The notes beneath the pieces are model-generated. The model was given only the letters and a program-made list of their open reading frames with translations. It had not been told where the DNA came from and did no database searches. Made by a program: the position numbers and the translations under genes. Shown piece by piece: positions 1 to 4,861 of a DNA stretch of 5,242 nucleotides; within the stretch, counting starts at the first letter, position 1, and each line of letters starts with the position of its first letter. Origin of the DNA: Anaerolineae bacterium (GTDB taxonomy: Bacteria; Chloroflexota; Anaerolineae; J102); the NCBI GenBank assembly GCA_026985975.1, contig JALSPL010000048.1, forward strand, positions 1-5,242, read 5' to 3'.

Positions 1-179
1 ACATACTCATGTCCCAACACGCCGTTAATGCCGCCCTTGTATCCCGCTGCCAACGCCAAATCGGTGCCGCAGACGCCCGCATAGCGCATTCGTAGCAGCG
101 CTTCGCCCGGACCGGGAGCGGGCCGGGGATAATGTTTTTGCAGGGAGAGTTGACCGTGTTGGAGCGTCAGTGCGAGCAT
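1..179 (-). CDS. Zinc-dependent medium-chain alcohol dehydrogenase-like protein, N-terminal part (3' end outside window)
   Basis: Only the first 59 codons plus two bases of the next are present; the gene runs off the left edge. The protein begins MLALTLQHG and contains PAPGPGEALLRMRYAGVCG (residues 20-38), then TDL, and GHEYV at 56-60. This is the GroES-like catalytic domain of the MDR superfamily. Cys37 in GVCGTD and His57-Glu58 in GHE sit where the first catalytic zinc ligands lie in this family. Family members oxidise alcohols or sugars with NAD(P); the substrate cannot be read from this fragment. The ATG at 179-177 is preceded by GAGG with a 7-nt spacer, which supports the start. The Gly-Tyr-rich stretch between the Cys and GHE resembles uncharacterised MDR-like dehydrogenases rather than classical Adh. 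Family assignment is firm and the specific function is open. No clear promoter is visible; the upstream DNA is repeat-rich. Confidence 0.85.
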   Translation of the reverse strand, partial: MLALTLQHGQLSLQKHYPRPAPGPGEALLRMRYAGVCGTDLALAAGYKGGINGVLGHEY

Positions 180-210
180 GATGAGACCTCGGGTCCGAAA
201 ATAAAAAATT

Positions 211-300
211 AGCACGCAGAAAAAGCCGAAAAATCTGATCTACGCAGATAAAATCAGAAAAAATCTGCGAAAATCTGCGTGCATCAGCGGTATCTGCGTT
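211..300. repeat. Cluster of TCTGCG/CGCAGA intergenic repeat units, partly inverted
   Basis: ATCTGCG occurs at 263-269, 273-279 and 292-298. Its complement CGCAGAT is at 243-249 and CGCAGA is at 215-220. A perfect 9-bp inverted repeat, GCACGCAGA (212-220) with TCTGCGTGC (274-282), encloses a second one (243-249 with 263-269), so the region could form nested hairpins separated by A-rich DNA. There is no reading frame of note. It lies upstream of the dehydrogenase gene and may contain its promoter, but I see no convincing -35/-10 pair. Short ATCTGCGT-type repeats occur in the spacers of many bacterial genomes; their role is unknown to me. Confidence 0.6.
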
Positions 301-398
301 CTAGATTTTCATCCTTATTGGTGAGCCAGTGCTCATGACGACTGCTGCTTACGTATGCGGAGTTTTCGCCATAAACACAGGGCGCTGTCTGCTAAAAT

Positions 399-490
399 AC
401 GTCAAACGTCATGCGTCAAAAATGCGCTCGCGGCGGGCATTCCCGTGCGAAGTCATGACGTTTGACGTTTGACGTTTTACGCTTGACGTC
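399..490. repeat. TGACGTT heptamer repeats forming a 15-bp inverted repeat
   Basis: Positions 456-490 are five head-to-tail 7-bp units: three exact TGACGTT (456, 463, 470), one diverged (477-483) and TGACGTC (484-490). The complementary motif is at 399-420. ACGTCAAACGTCATG (399-413) is the exact reverse complement of CATGACGTTTGACGT (454-468), leaving a 40-bp loop that itself has AATGC/GCATT arms (421-425, 437-441). The gap between the dehydrogenase and secF (180-613) holds this element, the TCTGCG cluster and the secF terminator, and no gene that I can see. It could be a dispersed intergenic repeat, a cruciform or a binding-site array. Confidence 0.6.
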
Positions 491-566
491 CTGGCTTCCA
501 GAAACGTCCGGTTCTAGGCAGAAGTTACGTTCAAACAGGCTATCTTAGTGGTTGCCATCGAGATAA

Positions 567-592
567 CAAAAAACCGGGCATGAGAGCCCGGT
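567..592 (-). terminator. Rho-independent terminator of the secDF operon (possibly bidirectional)
   Basis: A 7-bp perfect stem, ACCGGGC (573-579) with GCCCGGT (586-592), has a 6-base loop. On the minus strand it is followed directly by TTTTTTG, read from 573 down to 567. It begins 21 nt after the secF stop codon, as expected for the operon end. On the plus strand the stem is followed by a T-rich but interrupted run, so it may also work weakly in that direction. Confidence 0.85.
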
Positions 593-613
593 CTTTATTT
601 TGCGAGTGCTTGA

Positions 614-1570
614 TTATGCTGTTGCGGTCTTCTTCGTTTGCTTCTTTTTGCCACGATGAAACCAGCCGAAAAGACCTTCACCGTTGTTCCATGAAACCAG
701 CAACGGCGTGGCGATGAAGATAGATGAGTAGGTGCCGCTGATCATACCGATGAACATGGTAGCGATGAACTGGCGTATGGTGACGCCGCCAAAGAGCAGC
801 AACGCAATCATGACGAACATAGCGTTGATCTGAGTAGCTACTGACCGCTGAACAGTCTCCAACAGGGAACGATTGGCGATCACCTCGAATGATTCGCCCT
901 TGCGGCGACGGCTGTTCTCTCGAATGCGATCGAACACCACAATGGTATCCTGCACAGAGAAGCCGATGACCGTAAGCAGGGCTGTCAGAAACAAGGCGTC
1001 CACCTCCCATCCGGCAATGAAGCCCATCAACGAGAAAAAGGCCGAGGCCACCAACACATCATGAATCATGGCGACAATCGCCGACACGCCGTAACGTACG
1101 GGATGATCCACCTGGCGGAACGCCCAGATGATGAATCCGAGAATGACAAGAGAGGCCATAATCACGGCAATGAAGGCGGTGCGAGTCACCTCCTTGCCTA
1201 CGGTGGGGCCTACGGCCCGGAACTGGAGCTCCTCCGGTTTCTCGCCAAATTGCTTCTCCATGGCCGCCATCAAATTGACCTTCTCATCGGGCCCGATCTG
1301 CTTGGTGCGGATCACCAGGGTGTTTTCATCGCCAATCGTGTGGACGTTAGCATCGCTGATTCCCTGGCTGTGAAAGAACTCGACCATGTCGCCAGGCGCG
1401 ATTGGTTGCGAAAAACGCAGTTCCCACATGGTGCCCCCGGTGAAGTCAATGGAAAGCCGAAACGGGGTGCCAATGGTGAGTATGGAGTAAAGCATGATCA
1501 AAATGCCGGGCACAATGATCAAGGTCGAGAAAATATAATACCAACGTCGGTGTTTAATGATGTCATACAT
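614..1570 (-). CDS. secF: Protein translocase subunit SecF
   Basis: SecF is the partner of SecD in the proton-driven accessory complex that helps SecYEG release and pull proteins on the outer side of the membrane. The 318-aa protein has the full family plan: TM1 at about 11-33, the periplasm-side domain opening with IDFTGGT (41-47), GPTVGKE (121-127), then five membrane segments (about 131-151, 159-180, 186-208, 247-265, 268-292) and a Lys-rich tail (GKKKQTKK). Signature motifs are HDVLV (170-174) and DTIVVFDRIREN (208-219). The residue before this Asp is Gln where many SecF proteins have Asn (SVQD instead of SIND). The ATG lies 36 nt after the secD stop, so the two genes form one transcript. 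No strong Shine-Dalgarno sequence is visible before this ATG, which suggests translational coupling to secD. A terminator follows the stop. Confidence 0.97.
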   Translation of the reverse strand: MYDIIKHRRWYYIFSTLIIVPGILIMLYSILTIGTPFRLSIDFTGGTMWELRFSQPIAPGDMVEFFHSQGISDANVHTIGDENTLVIRTKQIGPDEKVNLMAAMEKQFGEKPEELQFRAVGPTVGKEVTRTAFIAVIMASLVILGFIIWAFRQVDHPVRYGVSAIVAMIHDVLVASAFFSLMGFIAGWEVDALFLTALLTVIGFSVQDTIVVFDRIRENSRRRKGESFEVIANRSLLETVQRSVATQINAMFVMIALLLFGGVTIRQFIATMFIGMISGTYSSIFIATPLLVSWNNGEGLFGWFHRGKKKQTKKTATA

Positions 1571-1606
1571 AAGCCAATACCAGATGCAGAAAATGCGAAG
1601 AGGAAA

Positions 1607-2962
1607 TCAAACGCTGAACCAGGACAGCTTGCCCTTGAGGGATTCGGCGAAATACTGAATGATGAACCGCATGAATGTGCGGGTGGCGAAGACCGCCGTG
1701 AACATGGAGACCAATACGCCGATAATCAACGTGATGGCGAAACCCTGCACCACCGAAGCCCCGAAATTGGAGCCGAAGTAAAGCAGAATGATGCCCGTGA
1801 GGATGGTGGAGAGGTTGGAGTCCAGAATCGATGTCCAGGCTCGAGAGAAGCCTGCTTCGATGGCGCTGGGCAGGGATCGCCCCGCTCGCAGCTCCTCCCG
1901 CATACGCTCAAAGATCAGGATATTGGCGTCTACAGCCGTTCCTGTCGTCAACAGCAAACCGGCGATCCCGGGCAAGGTCAATACAACGGGAATGATCTTG
2001 TAGAGAGCGATATTGAAGGAGACGAAACTCAGGAGCGCCAGATCAGCCAGGAAACCGGGCAGATGATAAAAGGCGAACATGAAGATCAGCACGACAATAA
2101 CGCCAATAGTGCCCGCCAGCAGGCTGCGCTTTACTGAATCCTCGCCCAGCGAAGGCCCGACAGTGCGAACATCCACCACATTCAGCGGGACAGGCAAAGC
2201 GCCGTATTTCATCTGAATCGCCAGATTCTGGGCTTCCTCCAGGGTGAAATCCCCTTCGATAATACCGGCGTCGGTGATCTTGGCCCGGATAACCGGTGCA
2301 GAAAGGATGGTCTTGTCCATAACGATGGCCAGATAATTACCGATATTTTCGCCCGAGTACTTGCCGAAAATCTCGGAGCCCTCCTTGGTGAGCTCAAAAG
2401 CAATATAAGGTTTTTGGGTATTGGGATCGCGACGCACGTCCACGTTTTTCAGCTTGTCGCCGGTCATGATGGTGGGATATGTCTTGTCGCTGGTGGCGCC
2501 TTCGGCCGGACCATTGGTGGTGTTGATCTTATCGCCAGCGCCCAGACCCTCAGGGTTTTTGCCCAAATCGACGAATTCGAGCTGACCGGTGCCGCGCAGG
2601 GTTTCGATAGCGGCGTCGGGATCATCTACGCCCGGCAGGGCGACGATAATGCGATCTTTGCCCGTCTGCACCAGCGACTCGCTAACGCCCAGGCCGTTGA
2701 CGCGGCGCTCGATAATGGCCCGGGCCAGCTCAAGCTGCTCATCCGTAGCCTTTTGCCCCGCGGGCAAATCGGGCTCCAACTGAATTTGCGTGCCTCCCTG
2801 CAGATCCAAGCCCAAACGCAATGTCAGCGCCTGCGGCCCCTTCTGGTGCGGAGCCACTAATTTTTTGAACCAATCGGGATGATCGATAGGCAGGGCGATA
2901 TATGTCGCCACCGCCACCAGGATGATGAGAATGAAGAGAATGAGATTGTTCCGTGACTGCAT
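1607..2962 (-). CDS. secD: Protein translocase subunit SecD
   Basis: SecD forms with SecF the RND-related accessory part of the Sec export machinery. At 451 aa it is shorter than the roughly 600-aa enterobacterial form but of a size common in Gram-positive and Chloroflexota-type lineages. Visible features are TM1 (about 6-24), GLDLQGG (51-57), RRVNGLGVSE (87-96) and VALPGVDDP (108-116) in the first external domain. These are followed by the linker domain, ALPVPL (255-260), VGPSLGEDSV (268-277), and a membrane bundle starting at about 280. LTLPGIAG (328-335) is followed by GTAVDAN (341-347) with the conserved Asp345 and then FERMREE (351-357). ILDSNLSTIL (379-388) carries a second conserved membrane Asp (381). 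The start codon is preceded by AAGGA with a 6-nt spacer. It is the first gene of the operon and lies about 68 nt below its predicted transcription start. Confidence 0.97.
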   Translation of the reverse strand: MQSRNNLILFILIILVAVATYIALPIDHPDWFKKLVAPHQKGPQALTLRLGLDLQGGTQIQLEPDLPAGQKATDEQLELARAIIERRVNGLGVSESLVQTGKDRIIVALPGVDDPDAAIETLRGTGQLEFVDLGKNPEGLGAGDKINTTNGPAEGATSDKTYPTIMTGDKLKNVDVRRDPNTQKPYIAFELTKEGSEIFGKYSGENIGNYLAIVMDKTILSAPVIRAKITDAGIIEGDFTLEEAQNLAIQMKYGALPVPLNVVDVRTVGPSLGEDSVKRSLLAGTIGVIVVLIFMFAFYHLPGFLADLALLSFVSFNIALYKIIPVVLTLPGIAGLLLTTGTAVDANILIFERMREELRAGRSLPSAIEAGFSRAWTSILDSNLSTILTGIILLYFGSNFGASVVQGFAITLIIGVLVSMFTAVFATRTFMRFIIQYFAESLKGKLSWFSV

Positions 2963-3037
2963 AGCGATTCCTTACTGTAATGTAGGATTAGCGATCCCAG
3001 CGGACCGCCGATAATAACAACATGAGCAAACCAAGTG

Positions 3038-3066
3038 ATTATAGGTCGGGTGGGGTATGGTGTCAA
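3038..3066 (-). promoter_or_regulatory. Consensus sigma-70-type promoter of secDF
   Basis: On the minus strand the sequence reads TTGACA (3066-3061), a 17-bp spacer and TATAAT (3043-3038), matching the housekeeping consensus at all twelve positions with the optimal spacing. Transcription should start near 3031, giving a leader of about 68 nt before secD. I see no strong hairpin in that leader, only the AAGGA ribosome-binding site close to the ATG. Confidence 0.9.
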
Positions 3067-3120
3067 GTATCGGCCGCTTTTTGATGGAGCGGGCGGGGCA
3101 AAAGAGAAATTATACTTTCT

Positions 3121-3150
3121 TTGCCCACGTCTGATTGCTTATGCTAAACT
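3121..3150 (+). promoter_or_regulatory. Possible promoter for the 237-aa membrane protein and pth
   Basis: TTGCCC (3121-3126) and TAAACT (3145-3150) each match the sigma-70 consensus at four of six positions and are 18 bp apart. A competing -10-like TATACT at 3111-3116 lacks a matching -35. The element lies divergently from the strong secDF promoter and about 50 nt before the start codon. This is a weak prediction. Confidence 0.3.
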
Positions 3151-3202
3151 AAATGGTTGCATCAACATCCCTCTATTTCTGCACCCCCCACAGGCAAACG
3201 TT

Positions 3203-3916
3203 ATGCGCTTTCAGCGATTTTTCATCTTACCGCTCCTGGCAATCTTACTCACCCTCGGCGTCCAGACCGTCAGCGCCCAATCGGGCATCACCTACCCGCC
3301 CGAGACCGAGGTGCTGCGCGGCTCCGTCCAGATTCAGGGGACGGCCGTGCATCAGGATTTTTGGAAATATGAGGTGGCGGCCGCGCCCCAGGGCACCCAA
3401 AACTGGTTCAACATCGGCGGCGCAGAAGCGCCTGTGCAAAACGGCGTGCTGGCGGTGTGGGACACCCGCACCGTGCCCGACGGCCCCTACACCATACGTC
3501 TGAGGGTGGTGCGCCGCGATGGCAACTATGACGAGTATTTCGTGCAGAAGGTGGTGGTGGCCAATACTGCGCCGGTCGACACCCCCACGCCCGAGACCAC
3601 GCCCACGCCCACAGCCACCCCCACGCCCAAACCGCCCACAGCCACGCCCGTGCAGCTCACCCCCGACATCCCCACCCCCACGCCCGCGCCCACGGCCACG
3701 CCGGAAGCGGGCGCAGCGGCTGCGGGCGAGGAGGATGGCGGGAACGATGACGGCGTCGGGGGCAAGACTTCCCAGATCGTCGATCTGCTGAGCCAGATGA
3801 AGGACGCGTTTATGAAAGGCGCGCTTTATGTCATCCTGGCATTCGTCGCCGTGGGCGTCTTCTTCGGCGTCAAGAACCTGCTGACATGGATTTACGTACG
3901 CTTCTTCGTCAAATAG
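3203..3916 (+). CDS. Secreted, membrane-anchored protein with a beta-sandwich-like domain and Thr-Pro stalk (function unknown)
   Basis: I do not recognise a named family for this 237-aa protein, but its architecture is clear. Residues 1-25 are a signal peptide (basic start, Leu-rich core, VSA before Gln26). Residues 28-121 form a compact extracellular domain with alternating hydrophobic strands and motifs such as VQIQGTA (42-48), WKYEV (54-58), VWDTR (85-89) and PDGPYTIRLRV (92-102), suggesting an immunoglobulin-like fold. Residues 122-169 are a Thr-Pro stalk built from TPTP/TATP repeats. An Ala/Gly/acidic stretch follows (170-188), then an amphipathic segment and a C-terminal membrane helix (about 205-229) ending in RFFVK. 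The protein should therefore sit on the outer face of the membrane with a very short cytoplasmic tail. The ATG chosen is the one that gives the signal peptide; its ribosome-binding site is weak (an AGG 8 nt upstream). The pth gene follows after 20 nt, so co-transcription is likely although the functions appear unrelated. Confidence 0.85.
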   Translation: MRFQRFFILPLLAILLTLGVQTVSAQSGITYPPETEVLRGSVQIQGTAVHQDFWKYEVAAAPQGTQNWFNIGGAEAPVQNGVLAVWDTRTVPDGPYTIRLRVVRRDGNYDEYFVQKVVVANTAPVDTPTPETTPTPTATPTPKPPTATPVQLTPDIPTPTPAPTATPEAGAAAAGEEDGGNDDGVGGKTSQIVDLLSQMKDAFMKGALYVILAFVAVGVFFGVKNLLTWIYVRFFVK

Positions 3917-3936
3917 GATTAGGATCAGGACTGGAA

Positions 3937-4533
3937 ATGGAACAAACGATGTCAATCAAGATGATCGTCGGCCTGGGCAATCCCGGCCCGCGTTACGCCA
4001 AAAATCGCCATAACATCGGCTTTCAGATCGTAGATGCACTGGCAGCGAAGCATGGCCTCAGCTTTGACAAGCGTCAATTCAAGGCCCAAATCGCCTCAGG
4101 GCGCATCGAGGGCCAGCGCGTGCTACTGGTCAAGCCCCAGACTTACATGAACCTCAGCGGCGAGGCGGTGCAGCCCCTGGTCAGCTACTACAAAATCGAG
4201 CTGGCGGACCTGATGGTGATCTTCGACGACATGGACCTGCCCGCGGGCGTTATCCGCCTGCGGCCCTTTGGCGGCGCCGGCGGCCACAACGGCATGAAAT
4301 CCATCATCGGGCGGCTGGGCGGCAACCAGTTTCCGCGGCTGCGGGTGGGCGTGGGACGCCCGCCCGGGCGCATGGACCCCGCCGCCTACGTGCTGCAGGA
4401 CTTTAGCGCCGACGAGGAAGCGCTTATGGCCCAGGTGCGAGATCGGGCGGTGCGGGCGCTGGAAACCTGGCTGACCGATGGCATCGACGCAGCCATGAAT
4501 GCGTTTAACACAAAGCGCGTGAATGTCGAATAA
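3937..4533 (+). CDS. pth: Peptidyl-tRNA hydrolase
   Basis: Pth cleaves the ester bond of peptidyl-tRNAs that drop off the ribosome, recycling tRNA in the cytoplasm. The 198-aa product has all family hallmarks: VGLGNPG (11-17) with Asn15, RHNIGF (24-29) with the catalytic His25, KPQTYMNLSG (66-75) with Asn72, FDDMDLP (96-102) with Asp97, and GGAGGHNGMKSI (112-123) with Asn118. These correspond to E. coli Asn10, His20, Asn68, Asp93 and Asn114. The start at 3937 has AGGA with a 6-nt spacer. An in-frame ATG at 3949 (preceded by GGAA, giving 194 aa) is a reasonable alternative, and one at 3961 has no ribosome-binding site. The gene begins 20 nt after the preceding stop. No clear terminator follows. 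Confidence 0.97.
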   Translation: MEQTMSIKMIVGLGNPGPRYAKNRHNIGFQIVDALAAKHGLSFDKRQFKAQIASGRIEGQRVLLVKPQTYMNLSGEAVQPLVSYYKIELADLMVIFDDMDLPAGVIRLRPFGGAGGHNGMKSIIGRLGGNQFPRLRVGVGRPPGRMDPAAYVLQDFSADEEALMAQVRDRAVRALETWLTDGIDAAMNAFNTKRVNVE

Positions 4534-4545
4534 GCAGTAAACTTG

Positions 4546-4630
4546 TTTTTCGGGATAGCGGGTATTGGATATTGGAGGTTCAAGCGGTGTGCCAATAGCT
4601 GATATCGAACACCCAATCCCCATCCCAAAA
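4546..4630. repeat. Imperfect inverted repeat in the pth downstream spacer
   Basis: The left arm (4546-4575) reads TTTTTCGGGAT, then GGGTATTGGATATTGG after a short gap. The right arm (4592-4630) carries CCAAT, GATATC, CACCCAATCCCCATCCC and AAAA in the complementary order, with several mismatches and bulges. It starts just after the pth stop. It could fold as a long irregular hairpin at the end of the transcript, but the lack of a T-run after the right arm argues against a standard terminator. It may be a degenerate dispersed spacer repeat. Confidence 0.45.
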
Positions 4631-4638
4631 CGGTTATC

Positions 4639-4731
4639 ATGATACCCACCTCTCCTCCCACGGCCCGGCTGCACCTGCAAGGGCTGGTCGATTATCTGCG
4701 GCGGCTGGACGCGTTCCGGCAACATCTCAAA
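4639..4731 (+). pseudogene. Probable N-terminal remnant of mfd (transcription-repair coupling factor)
   Basis: A GC-rich frame from ATG 4639 encodes about 31 residues that read like true protein, including LQGLVDYLRRL (13-23) and DAFRQHLK (24-31). This resembles the first helix of Mfd proteins (a GLLxLLRxLPxYxQLL-like pattern), recalled from memory rather than aligned. pth followed by mfd is a familiar gene order in Firmicutes and other bacteria, which supports the guess. After codon 31 the sequence turns AT-rich, and the frame runs on through the next promoter and RNA to a stop at 4852-4854, where it makes no sense as protein. No strong ribosome-binding site precedes the ATG. The reading is a gene start cut off by an insertion or rearrangement; a short chance frame is the alternative. 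Confidence 0.4.
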
Positions 4732-4744
4732 ATCGCAAAATTCC

Positions 4745-4773
4745 TTGACAAAATCATCCCAGTAGTGTATACT
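4745..4773 (+). promoter_or_regulatory. Near-consensus sigma-70-type promoter of the structured RNA and DUF3800 gene
   Basis: TTGACA (4745-4750) is followed by a 17-bp spacer and TATACT (4768-4773), matching eleven of twelve consensus positions. The expected start, 7 nt past the -10 box, is G4780, which is exactly the first paired base of the RNA fold downstream. The same promoter could also make the DUF3800 mRNA by read-through. Confidence 0.88.
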
Positions 4774-4779
4774 ATTTTT

Positions 4780-4847
4780 GCGTCTGGGATGAGTCGCCAA
4801 GCGTCTCATCTGAAGGCTTCCGAGCCTTCAACCCAGTCGCTTTTTTT
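4780..4847 (+). ncRNA. Structured small RNA with three-way junction upstream of a DUF3800 gene
   Basis: Almost every base can be paired. P1 joins the ends: GCG (4780-4782), U, CUGGG (4784-4788) with CCCAG (4832-4836), U, CGC (4838-4840). P2 is AUGAG (4789-4793), U, CGC (4795-4797), loop CAA, GCG (4801-4803), U, CUCAU (4805-4809). P3 is UGAAGGCU (4811-4818), tetraloop UCCG, AGCCUUCA (4823-4830). P1 and P2 each contain one U-U mismatch in the same sequence context. The UCCG loop belongs to the very stable UNCG class. Seven U's follow P1, so the RNA ends like a terminated transcript, and the promoter places its first base at the start of P1. Several candidate RNA motifs upstream of DUF3800 genes are known from comparative genomics (the DUF3800-numbered motifs), and this is probably a member or a relative. 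It may act alone as a small RNA or as a leader controlling the gene. I saw no protein-coding potential in it. Confidence 0.8.
4832..4847 (+). terminator. 3' strand of P1 plus T7 run: intrinsic terminator of the small RNA
   Basis: CCCAGTCGC (4832-4840), the 3' half of the closing stem, is followed directly by seven T's (4841-4847). The same 3' strand can pair with 4780-4788, or its last six bases with GCGTCT at 4801-4806, so a stem before the T-run forms in either fold. It ends only 5 nt before the GAGG of the next gene, so expression of that gene requires read-through. Confidence 0.7.
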
Positions 4848-4861
4848 GTTGTGAGGCAAGC

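Noticed and set aside
1061..2137. Long plus-strand open frame (358 codons) antisense to secF and secD
   Set aside because: It lies opposite two unambiguous genes, its translation is polar and low-complexity without any family motif, and it spans the secD-secF junction. It is a shadow of GC-rich coding DNA.
3081..3116. TTGATG (3081) and TATACT (3111) as a promoter for the 237-aa protein
   Set aside because: The spacing is 24 bp, far from the usable 16-18 bp.
3587..3702. CCCACGCCC/CCACCCCCA repeats as a possible tandem-repeat or CRISPR-like element
   Set aside because: They are the codons of the Thr-Pro stalk within a clear reading frame, with no conserved repeat-spacer pattern.
3245..3955. 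Minus-strand open frame of 236 codons opposite the membrane protein
   Set aside because: The translation is rich in Gly-Arg-His repeats mirroring the Thr-Pro codons on the other strand. The plus-strand product has a signal peptide and membrane anchor, so the minus frame is a shadow.
4123..4809. Minus-strand open frame of 228 codons opposite pth
   Set aside because: It is antisense to the conserved pth motifs and has no recognisable domain or ribosome-binding site.
4639..4854. A complete 71-aa small protein in the frame starting at 4639
   Set aside because: The second half of this frame is the promoter and the folded RNA, so the stop at 4852-4854 is incidental. Only the first 31 or so codons look like protein.
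4824..4857. Direct masking of the DUF3800 ribosome-binding site (GAGGC, 4853-4857) by GCCTT (4824-4828)
   Set aside because: Only five pairs including a G-U are possible, and they would have to break the very stable P3 hairpin.
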